NCBI RefSeq assembly: GCF_000264455.2
Contig: NC_017956.1
Coordinates: 1,285,501 to 1,349,500 of the forward strand
Direction of reading: 5' to 3'
Origin: Tistrella mobilis KA081020-065
GTDB lineage: Bacteria; Pseudomonadota; Alphaproteobacteria; Tistrellales; Tistrellaceae
Length of the DNA stretch: 64,000 nt
The notes below the pieces were generated by a model. That model worked only from the letters and a program-made list of their open reading frames with translations, was not told the origin of the DNA and made no database searches. Of the stretch, positions 11,423 to 20,462 are shown one piece after another. Each line of letters opens with the position of its first letter. The stretch's first letter is position 1. A program made the position numbers and the translations under genes.

Positions 11423-11492
11423 CTCGTCCTCACTCCTCCCGTCGCCCGGCAGGATCTTTGCCCGCCGGGTCTGTCCTGGCGGATGGCGGCGG

Positions 11493-11963
<471 letters not shown>

Positions 11964-12398
11964 GTATAACCTCCCCATCGGTCGGTAGACGGACAGCCGC
12001 ACACGCAAGGCTGCCGCAGGTCACGCGGTGCCGGCCCGGGCAGGCCAGGCCCAAAGGCGGACGGGGAGAGGGGCGGCGACATTCCGGCGGCGAACGTACA
12101 GCCGCGCGATCGACCACCGCGATGGCGGGAACGCGCAGGGGCACGGCTGGGGCCGCATGGGCGGCGGGACGACCGTCATCCCGCCGGGTGTTCCTGACTC
12201 AATCCTCCCCCGGTCCGGGGCCGGGGGTCTTCCCCCTTGTTCGCTCCGATCCGGCAGGAAGAGTTTGGCGCCGCCAGGGCCGGCCGGTCAAGGGTGATGG
12301 CGGGGGAAACCGGCGGGAAAAAACGGCGGATTTATGCCGCACTGCACCAATTGCGACCGGGTTTGAGACCGGCTCGCCGCGGTTCAACTGAACGTCGG
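11964..12398. other. intergenic region upstream of the cox operon
   Basis: About 435 bp with no convincing gene. It must carry the coxS promoter and the 3' end of the reductase gene's transcript. The notable element is a near-perfect 25-bp palindrome at 12162-12186. A G/C-rich inverted repeat around 12207-12227 might end the reductase transcript, but it lacks a clean T tract. Confidence 0.5.
12162..12186. promoter_or_regulatory. 25-bp near-perfect palindrome, candidate cox operator
   Basis: Arms CGGCGGGA (12162-12169) and TCCCGCCG (12179-12186), with further inner pairing of GAC (71-73) and GTC (75-77): 11 of 12 base pairs match. It is about 200 bp upstream of the coxS start. It could be a binding site for a dimeric regulator of the cox operon. 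No regulator gene is adjacent. Confidence 0.4.
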
Positions 12399-13352
12399 TC
12401 AGTATCCGCGGGTCCGTTCCACCGGGTCGAGCGGCGGCCGGCCGGCGGCATGTCGGCGCAGGCTCTCGGCCAGGATGGGCGCCATGGTCTCAGGGGTGCT
12501 GGCCGCCGCGACATGGGGCGTGAGCACGATCTTCGGATGCGACCAGAAGGGGTGGCCCTGGGGGAGGGGCTCGACCGCGGTGACGTCGAGCGTCGCCGAG
12601 GCCAGCCGGCCGTCGTCGAGTGCGGCGAGCAGATCGGCTTCGACCACATGGCCGCCCCGGGCGACGTTCACCAGATGCGCGCCTTGGGGCAGGCGGGCCA
12701 GCAGCGCGGCATCGATCAGCCCGCGGGTCTCGTCGGTCAACGGCAGCAGGTTGACCAGGCAGTCGGTGCCGGCGATCAGCCGGTCCAGCCCCTCGGCGCC
12801 GGACAGGCAGGTGACGCCCGCCACCTGCCTGGCGCTGCGCGACCAGCCGGTGACGGTGAAGCCGAGGCCTGCCAGCGCCTGCGCCGCCGCGGCCCCCAGT
12901 TCGCCCAGCCCCAGCATGCCGACCCTGAGCGCGCCGCCCGGCACGCTCCGCTCTTCCCACAGACCGGCGGCCTGCTGGGCGCGATAGCCGGCCGCATCGA
13001 CCGAAACCGCCAGCACGGCATGGACCACGAAGCGCACCATCTCTCCGGTCATCGCCGGATCGACCGCCCGGCCGAGGACGACATGGTCGCCGATCGCCGG
13101 ATCGTTCAGCAGATGCTCGACCCCGGCCCCCAGCGACTGGGCGAGACCAAGCCGGCTCATGCCCGCAAGCGCACCCGCCGGCTGCTTCCAGAGCAGCACC
13201 GCCTCGATCTCGGACACATCCCCCAGATCGGGCCAGAGCCTGACCTCCAGCCCCGGCGCTGCGGCCATGAGCGCCCGCTGCCAGCGCGGCTGGTCCCAGC
13301 CGGGCGCAATGATGGCGGTGACGGGCAGGCGGGGGGTGGCGCTGGTTGTCAT
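12399..13352 (-). CDS. glyoxylate/hydroxypyruvate reductase A-like D-2-hydroxyacid dehydrogenase
   Basis: 317 aa from the ATG at 13350-13352. D-isomer-specific 2-hydroxyacid dehydrogenase with the NAD(P) loop VGMLGLGELGAAAAQAL, the catalytic arginine segment HLVNVARGGHVVE, the glutamate region DVTAVEPLPQGHPFW and the histidine in LTPHVAAAS. Length and the short N-terminal substrate domain match GhrA, which reduces glyoxylate and hydroxypyruvate. It stands alone on the minus strand. Confidence 0.8.
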   Translation of the reverse strand: MTTSATPRLPVTAIIAPGWDQPRWQRALMAAAPGLEVRLWPDLGDVSEIEAVLLWKQPAGALAGMSRLGLAQSLGAGVEHLLNDPAIGDHVVLGRAVDPAMTGEMVRFVVHAVLAVSVDAAGYRAQQAAGLWEERSVPGGALRVGMLGLGELGAAAAQALAGLGFTVTGWSRSARQVAGVTCLSGAEGLDRLIAGTDCLVNLLPLTDETRGLIDAALLARLPQGAHLVNVARGGHVVEADLLAALDDGRLASATLDVTAVEPLPQGHPFWSHPKIVLTPHVAAASTPETMAPILAESLRRHAAGRPPLDPVERTRGY

Positions 13353-13450
13353 CGTATGCAGGCTCCGGCAGGGGAGAGACGCAAGGGGGAAGGCGGCGCG
13401 CAGCATAGCGCGCCGTCGCCACTGCCGTCACCCTCGTGACCCGATACCGT

Positions 13451-13759
13451 TCAAAGCCTGACCGCAGCCGCGACGAGGAAGGTGATCACCGACCAGCCCG
13501 CATAGACCAGCGTCTGCACCCAGGGCTTCCGCCGCATTCCGGGCCTGCCCGCAACTGCCTCGTCCCAGGGCCCGGTGAGCAGACGCGCCACGACCATATA
13601 GATCAACATCCCGGCGAAATACGGCGTCAGCGCCTCGCCCGTTATCAGACGCCCCCACCAGGCAGACCAGACCATCAGCAGCACGGCCAAAGCAAGGACG
13701 AGGTATTCAGGCCAGGAGAGGCGGGCAGGCGTAAACAAGGTCTTAAGGGCGCGCCACAT
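13451..13759 (-). CDS. small membrane protein, tandem paralogue 2 (unknown function)
   Basis: 102 aa from the ATG at 13757-13759 (AAGGGG upstream). Three predicted hydrophobic helices: LVLALAVLLMVWSAWWG, YFAGMLIYMVVARLL and the C-terminal VYAGWSVITFLVAAAV. The C-terminal segment RKPWVQTLVYAGWSVITF… matches the end of the neighbouring gene (RQPWVKTRVLAGWVAVTL…), so the two arose by duplication. I do not recognise a named family. Confidence 0.65.
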   Translation of the reverse strand: MWRALKTLFTPARLSWPEYLVLALAVLLMVWSAWWGRLITGEALTPYFAGMLIYMVVARLLTGPWDEAVAGRPGMRRKPWVQTLVYAGWSVITFLVAAAVRL

Positions 13760-13828
13760 CCGGGTGGCCCCTTTGTCTGAGCATCTGGGCGAGCAACGCA
13801 GTCCGGGCGGGCAAGCTTTCAGCATCCA

Positions 13829-14098
13829 TCAAAATGCCAGCCGCACCACGGCGGCCGCCACCAATGTGACCGCCACCCACCCGGCAAGCACCCGCGTCTT
13901 CACCCAGGGCTGCCGCTCCGAAACGCCCCGCCGCAGAAGCATCGCCTTGACGACCAGAAGATAAAGGCAGAACCCCGCGATATACGCCGCCCCGATCTCG
14001 CCGCCATAAAGCGGCGTCCACCAAACGGCGAAGACGCCGACGATGCAGAGGAGCAGGGAGGTGAGGCGTTCGGGTCGGAAGCAGAGGTTGTGGGCCAT
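13829..14098 (-). CDS. small membrane protein, tandem paralogue 1 (unknown function)
   Basis: 89 aa, three predicted membrane helices (LLLCIVGVFAVWW, AAYIAGFCLYLLVVK, VLAGWVAVTLVAAAVV). The layout and the PWVKT-x-VLAGW signature are shared with the next gene downstream, 69 bp away. Divergent from the LuxR-type response regulator at 14287. No function can be assigned. Confidence 0.65.
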   Translation of the reverse strand: MAHNLCFRPERLTSLLLCIVGVFAVWWTPLYGGEIGAAYIAGFCLYLLVVKAMLLRRGVSERQPWVKTRVLAGWVAVTLVAAAVVRLAF

Positions 14099-14286
14099 GA
14101 CTCAATTGGCGTTCTTTATGAGAAGGATAATCGCCCTTTTGGAGAAATTCCGGGCGTGGCAAAATTCGGACGCGCACCGCTCACTGACGAGGGGGACCAC
14201 GTGACGCCCGGTGTCACGGCTTTGCGTTCCCCCCGCCCCGCGCTATCCTCGACACGACACCCAATCCCGAGGATGCCGCCCGACCC

Positions 14287-14994
14287 ATGTCCGAGCCCGT
14301 CTCCGCCTATCGTGTGTTGATCGTCGACGACCATTCGGTGGTGCGGGCGGGGCTGAGGCATCTGCTGGCGGAGGTGTTCGATCCGGTCGAGATCGTGGAA
14401 GCGAACGGCCTGGCGGCGCTGGAGGCGCTGCTCGACGAGGGCATGCGGTTCAGCTTCGCGGTGGTCGATCTCTATCTGCCGGATTTCCTGGGCCAGGACC
14501 GGCTGGACCGGATCCGGCGGCGGCTGGAGCCGGCGCCGGTGGTGGCCTTCACCATGTCGGAGAGCAAGTCCGATCTGCGGGCGGCGCTGGCGGCGGGGCT
14601 GCGCGGCTACATTCCGAAATCGACCCATGACGAGGTGATCATCGGCATCCTGCGGATGATCCAGGTCGGCGGCACCTATTTCCCCTATGAACTGCTGGCG
14701 CGGGATGCCGAGGCAGAACGCGGGCCCGCGCCGATCCCGGCGGCTGCCGTGCCGATTGCCGGGGATATCGGTCAGGCTGAGGCGGGCGAGGGCGAAAGCG
14801 GTGCCGCGCTCACCGAGCGGCAGATGGAGATCATGGACCTGCTGGCCCGCGGTCATTCCAACCAGCAGATCGGCGATCTGCTGGGGTTGAACCTCAACAC
14901 CGTAAAGGGCCATCTGTCGCGGATCTTCCGCCAGCTCGGCGTGGAGAGCCGGACCCAGGCGATCCTGAAATATCAGCGCATGCGCGGCGGCTGA
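14287..14994 (+). CDS. NarL/FixJ-type response regulator
   Basis: 235 aa. N-terminal receiver with acidic pair D14-D15, phospho-acceptor D61 in FAVVDLYLPD and the switch lysine in GYIPKS. An alanine/proline-rich linker (about 145-172) leads to a LuxR-type helix-turn-helix: LTERQMEIMDLLARGHSNQQIGDLLGLNLNTVKGHL. No histidine kinase is next to it, so it is an orphan regulator. Its stop lies only four bases from the stop of the convergent ABC permease gene. Confidence 0.85.
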   Translation: MSEPVSAYRVLIVDDHSVVRAGLRHLLAEVFDPVEIVEANGLAALEALLDEGMRFSFAVVDLYLPDFLGQDRLDRIRRRLEPAPVVAFTMSESKSDLRAALAAGLRGYIPKSTHDEVIIGILRMIQVGGTYFPYELLARDAEAERGPAPIPAAAVPIAGDIGQAEAGEGESGAALTERQMEIMDLLARGHSNQQIGDLLGLNLNTVKGHLSRIFRQLGVESRTQAILKYQRMRGG

Positions 14995-14998
14995 CGGC

Positions 14999-15907
14999 TC
15001 AGCTGCCGGTCGTGGGGTCCAGCCGGTCGCGGAGATGGTCGCCGATCAGGCAGACGGACATGGTGGTGGCCAGGATCAGCAGACCGGGGATCACCGCGAT
15101 CCACCAGGCATTGAGCAGCAGGCCGCGACCATCGCCGAGCATCTGGCCGAGCGATGTCGCCGGCGGCTGCACGCCGAGGCCGAGGAAGGAGAGCGCGGTC
15201 TCCAGCAGGATCGTGCCCGGGAAGTTGAGGGTGGCCTGCACCACCAGCGGCCCGGCGACATTGGGCAGAACATGGCCAAGATGCAGACGCGTGCCGGTGA
15301 TGCCGGTCATCCGCGCCGCCCGCACCCAGCCGGCCGAGCCGGTGGCGAGCACCAGATTGCGCGACAGCCGGGCATAGCGCTCCCAGCCGTCGAGCCCGAC
15401 CAGGATCACGAACAGCACCAGATCGTTGCCGAGAAAGGCGATCACCGCCAGCGCCAGGATCAGAGAGGGCAGCGCCGCCTGCACGTCGACCAGCATCATC
15501 AGCAGCTGGTCGGCCAGGCCGCGGAAACGGGCGGCGAGGAAGCCGGCGCAGGTGCCGAGCACCGCCCCGATCGCCGTGCCGGCGACCGCGATCAGGATCG
15601 ACACCCGGGCACCGTAGAGCACGCGCGAGAGCAGGTCGCGGCCGAGCGCATCGGTGCCGAGCGGATGGGCGAGGGTGCCGCCGAAACCTGCCGGCGGGCG
15701 CAGCCGCGCACCCAGATCCATGGCGAGCGGATCGGCCGGCGCCACCCAGGGGGCGCAGATCGCGAGCAGGACGAGTGCTGCCAGAAAGCCCAGGGCGCAG
15801 CGGATCGACCAGGGCAGGCCGCGACCGTGCGCCGGCTTCCCGGCCTTGAGCGGCCGGAACAACCGATGCAGCCGGCCGGCTGCGGGCAGGGCTGGGATCG
15901 GTCTCAT
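14999..15907 (-). CDS. peptide/opine-type ABC transporter permease (DppC-like)
   Basis: 302 aa inner-membrane permease with an N-terminal helix (ALGFLAALVLLAICAPWV), the HPLGTDALGRDLLSRVLYGAR motif typical of DppC/OppC, and the EAA-type loop SRNLVLATGSAGWVRAARMTG. Last gene of a six-gene minus-strand operon; overlaps the DppB-like gene by four bases. Works with it as the transmembrane channel of a family 5 solute importer. Confidence 0.85.
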   Translation of the reverse strand: MRPIPALPAAGRLHRLFRPLKAGKPAHGRGLPWSIRCALGFLAALVLLAICAPWVAPADPLAMDLGARLRPPAGFGGTLAHPLGTDALGRDLLSRVLYGARVSILIAVAGTAIGAVLGTCAGFLAARFRGLADQLLMMLVDVQAALPSLILALAVIAFLGNDLVLFVILVGLDGWERYARLSRNLVLATGSAGWVRAARMTGITGTRLHLGHVLPNVAGPLVVQATLNFPGTILLETALSFLGLGVQPPATSLGQMLGDGRGLLLNAWWIAVIPGLLILATTMSVCLIGDHLRDRLDPTTGS

Positions 15908-16842
15908 CGGCGGGCCTCTCCGGCAAGGGCGGCGCGAACCCGTGGGTCAAGCCGGGCATGGAGCAGGTCGGCGGCGAGATTGGCCAGGATCATGGCGAGC
16001 GCGATCATCAGGATGATGGTCTGCACCACCGCCAGGTCGCGGGCCGCCACCGACTGGACCAGCAGCCGGCCGACCCCCGGCCAGCCGAAGACGCTTTCGA
16101 CCACCACCCCGCCGCCGACCAGCAGTCCGGCTTCGAACCCCAGGAAGGTGATCACCGGCACGGCGGCATTGGGGGCGAGATGGGCCGCGACCAGGCGGAT
16201 GCGGCCGAGGCGCTTGCCGCGCGCGACCCTGAGATGCAGCTGGCCCAGGACATCGAGCACGGCGCCGCGCACGAAACGGGCGAGCTTGCCGGCCATGGCC
16301 GTGCCGAGGGTCAGCGCCGGCAGCACCAGATGCGCCGCGGTGCCGAAGCCCGACGACGGCAACACCCTGAGCCAGAGCGCGAAGACCAGGATCAGCACCA
16401 GCCCCAGGAAAAAATTCGGCATCGCATAGCCGAAGACCGCCACCCCCATCGCGCCCCGATCGACCGGCCCGCCACGGCGAAGGGCGGCGATGGTGCCGGC
16501 GGGGATGCCGATCAGCAAGGCGAGGGCGAAGGCGGTGCCGCCCAGCAGCAGGGTCGCCGGCAGCCGTTCGGCCACCACGCCCGCGGCACTGCGCCCGTCG
16601 AGCAGCGAGCGGCCGAAATCCCCCGTCGCGAGCCCGCCCAGATAGCCCAGATACTGCTCGTAGAGCGGCCGGTCGAGGCCGAGGCGGGCGGCATAGGCGT
16701 CGCGGATGCTCTGCGGCGCATCCTCGGGCAGCAGGGCATCGAGCGGGTCGCCCGACAGCCGGAGGATCACGAAAGTGAGGGTGATGCAGATCAGCGCGGT
16801 GACCAGGGTGCGGGCCAGGCGGATCAGAAGGGCGCGGGACAT
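15904..16842 (-). CDS. peptide/opine-type ABC transporter permease (DppB-like)
   Basis: 312 aa. Starts with a typical DppB N terminus (RLARTLVTALICITLTFVILRLSGDPLDALLPEDAP) followed by the periplasmic loop and five more helices. The cytoplasmic EAA loop is LHLRVARGKRLGRIRLVAAHLAPNAAVPVI. It lies six bases downstream of the second ATPase gene. Confidence 0.85.
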   Translation of the reverse strand: MSRALLIRLARTLVTALICITLTFVILRLSGDPLDALLPEDAPQSIRDAYAARLGLDRPLYEQYLGYLGGLATGDFGRSLLDGRSAAGVVAERLPATLLLGGTAFALALLIGIPAGTIAALRRGGPVDRGAMGVAVFGYAMPNFFLGLVLILVFALWLRVLPSSGFGTAAHLVLPALTLGTAMAGKLARFVRGAVLDVLGQLHLRVARGKRLGRIRLVAAHLAPNAAVPVITFLGFEAGLLVGGGVVVESVFGWPGVGRLLVQSVAARDLAVVQTIILMIALAMILANLAADLLHARLDPRVRAALAGEARR

Positions 16843-16848
16843 CGCGGA

Positions 16849-17892
16849 TCAGGCCTCGGCCGGAGGGGGAAAGTGACAGGCGGCGAGATGGCGCGCGGTC
16901 GCGCGGGCTGAGGGTTCCGGGCGTTGCCGGCGGCAGATGTCTTCGGCCAGCGGGCAGCGCGGATGGAAGGCGCAGCCGGTGGGCGGGTTCAGGATCGCCG
17001 GCGGCTCCCCTTCAAGGCGCAGGCGCGGCCGGCGCAGCCCCGGATGGGCGACCGGCACGGCATCGAGCAGGGCGCGGGTATAGGGATGGGCGGGGGCGCC
17101 GAACACCGCCTCGACCGGCCCGGTTTCCACCACCCGGCCCAGATAGAGCACCGCCACCCGATGGGCCAGATGGCCGACCACGCCCAGATCATGGCTGATG
17201 AACACCATGGCGAGGCCACGATCCCGGGCCAGCGCCGCCAGATGATTGACCACCTGCGCCTGGACCGAGACGTCGAGCGCCGAGACCGGTTCGTCCAGCA
17301 CCAGCACCGAGGGGTCGAGGCTGAGTGCGCGGGCGAGCACGGCGCGCTGGCGCTGCCCGCCCGAGACCTGATGCGGCCAGCGGTCGAGCAGGGCGGGATC
17401 GAGCCCCATGGCGTCGAGCGCCGCAGAGATGCGCCGACGCCGGTCGGCCGGGGGCAGCCCCGCCACTGCCAGCGGCTCGTCCAGCTGCCGGCCAAGGGTC
17501 ATGCGCGGGTCGAAGGCGCCGAGCGTGTCCTGAAACACCAGCTGCACCGCCCGCCGCCGGGCCGGCGGCAGGGGCAGGGTGAGGGCCGCGCCGTCCAGCA
17601 GCACCCGCCCCCTGTCGGGCGCAATCTCGCCGGCCAGCATGCGGCCGATCGTGGTCTTGCCCGAGCCGCTTTCGCCGACCAGGCCCAGAATCTCGCCCGG
17701 CGCGACCTCAAGATCGATGTTCGAGACGATCGCGGCCCGGCGCGGCCGGGTAAAGAGGCCGGGGTCGCGGTGCCGCACATCCAGGCCGAGCCCGCGGGCC
17801 ATCAGCCGCGGTGCGGCGGAGGTGAGGGCAGGCATAGCGGCGGGCCGCGCCGCCGATGTCGTACCGGGAAGCGTGGTGGCCGGGGCGGTCAT
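16849..17892 (-). CDS. oligopeptide-type ABC transporter ATPase (DppF-like)
   Basis: 347 aa. Walker A GESGSGKTT, signature HQVSGGQRQRAVLARAL, Walker B VLVLDEPVSALDVS and switch H in FISHDLGVV. The C-terminal extension (CAFHPRCPLAEDIC) is the Fe-S/oligopeptide-type tail seen in DppD/DppF. Its ATG overlaps the stop of the other ATPase (ATGA). Forms the nucleotide-binding pair with the upstream gene. Confidence 0.85.
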   Translation of the reverse strand: MTAPATTLPGTTSAARPAAMPALTSAAPRLMARGLGLDVRHRDPGLFTRPRRAAIVSNIDLEVAPGEILGLVGESGSGKTTIGRMLAGEIAPDRGRVLLDGAALTLPLPPARRRAVQLVFQDTLGAFDPRMTLGRQLDEPLAVAGLPPADRRRRISAALDAMGLDPALLDRWPHQVSGGQRQRAVLARALSLDPSVLVLDEPVSALDVSVQAQVVNHLAALARDRGLAMVFISHDLGVVGHLAHRVAVLYLGRVVETGPVEAVFGAPAHPYTRALLDAVPVAHPGLRRPRLRLEGEPPAILNPPTGCAFHPRCPLAEDICRRQRPEPSARATARHLAACHFPPPAEA

Positions 17893-18818
17893 GCCGGCAC
17901 CCCACAGGCAACCGCCCCGCCGCCCGCAGCCGGAAGAAGTTTCGGCGGCATCATTGAGCAGCTTTCGGTTGCGCGACGGCAGCGCGGAGCGAAGTCGCAG
18001 CCGGAACCGCGCCGCCCGGGCCGGGGCACCATGCCGGGAATGGCGGCAAGAGGGCTGCCGCGCGCCTGAAGACCGGGCCGACAGGCCAGAAGTTCGGCGG
18101 TATAGGGATGGGCAGGGGCATCGAAGATCCGGCCGACCGGGCCCTGTTCGACGATCCGCCCGGCATACATCACCGCCATCTCGTCGGCGATTTCGGCGAC
18201 CACGCCCAGGTCATGGGTGATGAAGACCAGCCCCATCCCGGTTTCGGCGGCGAGACCGGTCAGCAGGTCCAGGATCTGGGCCTGGACGGTGACGTCGAGC
18301 GCGGTGGTCGGCTCGTCGGCGATCAGCAGGGCGGGGCGGCAGGCGAGCGCCATGGCGATCGCGACCCGCTGGTTCATGCCGCCGGAGAATTCATGCGGCC
18401 AGGCCCGGGCCCGTTCCGCCGCCCCGGCGATGCCGACCCGTTCCATCAGCCGGACCGCTTCGGCCATGGCCGCACGGCGGCTGAGCCCCGCCTGTGCCAC
18501 CAGCGGTTCGGCGATCTGCCGGCCGACGGTCATCAGCGGGTCGAGCGAGGCCATGGCATCCTGATGGACCATGGCGAGCCCGGCAGGGGTGGGGCCGCCC
18601 GGGCGGAAGGGCCGGCCGTCGATACGGGCGGTGCCGGATACCACCCGGGCGCCGGCCGGCAGCAGCCCCATCAGTGCCAGTGCCGTCAGGCTTTTGCCGC
18701 AACCGCTTTCGCCCACCAGACAGAACACCCGGCCGCGGCCGATGGCGAGGTCGAGCCCCGCCACCGCCGGGCCGCCCGGCACGTCGATCCTGAGGTTTTC
18801 GACGGTGAGTGCGGTCAT
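17889..18818 (-). CDS. oligopeptide-type ABC transporter ATPase (DppD-like)
   Basis: 309 aa from the ATG at 18816-18818, which overlaps the stop of the binding-protein gene (ATGA). Walker A GESGCGKSL, signature HEFSGGMNQRVAIAMAL, Walker B LLIADEPTTALDV, switch H FITHDLGVVAEIADEMAVMYAGRIVEQG, and the cysteine-containing DFAPRCRRATESC tail. A much longer open frame runs through the upstream gene but has no coding support. Confidence 0.85.
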   Translation of the reverse strand: MTALTVENLRIDVPGGPAVAGLDLAIGRGRVFCLVGESGCGKSLTALALMGLLPAGARVVSGTARIDGRPFRPGGPTPAGLAMVHQDAMASLDPLMTVGRQIAEPLVAQAGLSRRAAMAEAVRLMERVGIAGAAERARAWPHEFSGGMNQRVAIAMALACRPALLIADEPTTALDVTVQAQILDLLTGLAAETGMGLVFITHDLGVVAEIADEMAVMYAGRIVEQGPVGRIFDAPAHPYTAELLACRPGLQARGSPLAAIPGMVPRPGRRGSGCDFAPRCRRATESCSMMPPKLLPAAGGGAVACGVPA

Positions 18819-20389
18819 GCGAAGGACAGGTTGTCGGGGCGGAGGTCGAGATAATAGAGCGGGTAATGGGTCCAGTTGACCGGCCGGCGCTTGCCGTAGA
18901 CCTCGTTGACGCCGTAAAGCACCACCCCCGGCGCCTCTTCGTCGAAGAGGTCGAGCAGGTGCTGGAAGATCCGCCGGCGATCGGCGGCGTCCTGCGCGGC
19001 CTGAAGCTCGGCGATCCCGGCATTGAACCGGTCCGACGACCAGAAGCCGCGCTTCTGCACCGCCGAATCCGGCCCCCAGGCCGGCACCACGCCGCCGCCC
19101 AGCGGATCGGGAAAGCGGAAGGCGGCCGAGATCATCCGGACGTCGGCCCCGGGTTCCAGCGCCTGTTTCATGCTTTCGACGAATTCCAGCTCCAGCGGCA
19201 CGCCGATCTGCGCCCACATCGCCTGAATGATCTGCCCGGCCGCTTCGGCGCCGACGTAATAGCCCGAGATCAGGCGCATGCGCACGGGCGTGCCGCCATA
19301 GCCGGCCTCGGCCAGCAGCGCCTTGGCGCGGGCGGGATCGAAGGGGAAATGCCGGCGGTCGGCATCATAGAGCGGCCCGAAGGCGGGGGTCTGCAGGCCG
19401 TTCGGCCGGCTGAACCGTTCGCCCCAGACTGCGCGGCCGAGCGCATCATAGTCGATGGCGTGGTTCAGCGCCTGGCGGATGCGGGCATCGGCCACCGCAG
19501 GGCGGCGGGTGTCGTAGAACAGCATGTGCACCAGATCGAGCGGTACCGCCACCGCCTCGACATCGTCATAGCCGTCGAGCTGCGGCATCTGGTCGGGCAG
19601 AAGATTGGTGACGATGTCGTATTCGCCCGAGATCAGCCCGGCGATCCGCGTTGCGGCCTCGGGCACCACCTCGATGCGCACCTCGCGCGCCGCCGGCCGA
19701 CCCATCCAGTAGTCGTCATGAGAGCTGAGCACCAGCCGGGTATCGCGGACGAATTCGGCCAGCTTGTAGGGGCCGGCACCGACCGGGGCCGTGCGCATGG
19801 TCTCGGGCCCGCCGGCCGCCATCGCCTGCGCGCCCACGATCCAGGCACCATAGGCGGCCAGGCGCTGCGGCATCACCGGGTCGGGGTTCCGGGTGACGAG
19901 ATCGACCGTCAGCGCGTCCACCGTCCGGACCTCGGCCAGATGGCCGAACAGGATCCGGCCCTCGGGCCAGGGGGTCTCGGGGCCGATCCGGGCTGGAGCG
20001 AAGGTCGCCGCGACATCGGCGGCCGAGAGGGTGGTGCCATCATGGAGCTTCACCCCCGGGCGCAGCGTCATCCGCCAGGTGAGGTCGTCGACGCGGGTGA
20101 CGGCGGTGGCGAGCTGCGGGTCGGTCTTCGCCGTGCCGGGCGTGGCGGCTTCCGCCCTGAAGTCGCGCCGGAGCGGGCTGTCGAACAGGCAGGTGGTCTG
20201 ACGCAGGCCGATATTGGAGATGGTCTCCAGCGGCTCCAGACTGGCCGGCAGGGCCTGAACGGCGATGCGCAGAACCGGGCGCGGATCAGCGCCTGCCGCC
20301 TGCACCACCGACGAGAAGGTGCCGGGCAGGGCAGCAGTGGCGGTGCCGGCGCCGATCAGGCGCAGCAGGTCGCGACGGGTGATGGTCAT
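18815..20389 (-). CDS. ABC transporter substrate-binding protein, family 5, Tat-exported
   Basis: 524 aa from ATG 20387-20389. The N terminus MTITRRDLLRLIGAGTATAALPG is a twin-arginine (Tat) signal, so the protein folds before export to the periplasm. The body is SBP_bac_5 type: LTWRMTLRPGVKLHDGTTLSAADVAATF and the RQALNHAIDYDALGRAVW helix are diagnostic. The ligand could be a peptide, opine or other small solute. The upstream metallophosphoesterase in the same operon hints at a phosphate-ester-containing ligand (inference). Confidence 0.85.
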   Translation of the reverse strand: MTITRRDLLRLIGAGTATAALPGTFSSVVQAAGADPRPVLRIAVQALPASLEPLETISNIGLRQTTCLFDSPLRRDFRAEAATPGTAKTDPQLATAVTRVDDLTWRMTLRPGVKLHDGTTLSAADVAATFAPARIGPETPWPEGRILFGHLAEVRTVDALTVDLVTRNPDPVMPQRLAAYGAWIVGAQAMAAGGPETMRTAPVGAGPYKLAEFVRDTRLVLSSHDDYWMGRPAAREVRIEVVPEAATRIAGLISGEYDIVTNLLPDQMPQLDGYDDVEAVAVPLDLVHMLFYDTRRPAVADARIRQALNHAIDYDALGRAVWGERFSRPNGLQTPAFGPLYDADRRHFPFDPARAKALLAEAGYGGTPVRMRLISGYYVGAEAAGQIIQAMWAQIGVPLELEFVESMKQALEPGADVRMISAAFRFPDPLGGGVVPAWGPDSAVQKRGFWSSDRFNAGIAELQAAQDAADRRRIFQHLLDLFDEEAPGVVLYGVNEVYGKRRPVNWTHYPLYYLDLRPDNLSFA

Positions 20390-20462
20390 GGCGGGAAGGC
20401 CTCTCGTCGGATTCAGATCGGATCGATGCGGATCTGTGAGATACGGATAAGGGAGGTGCTGA

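Noticed and set aside
12207-12240. Terminator for the GhrA-like gene
   Set aside because: CCCCCGG/CCGGGGG pairing exists but overlaps alternative G/C-run pairings and has no clean T tract on the minus strand.
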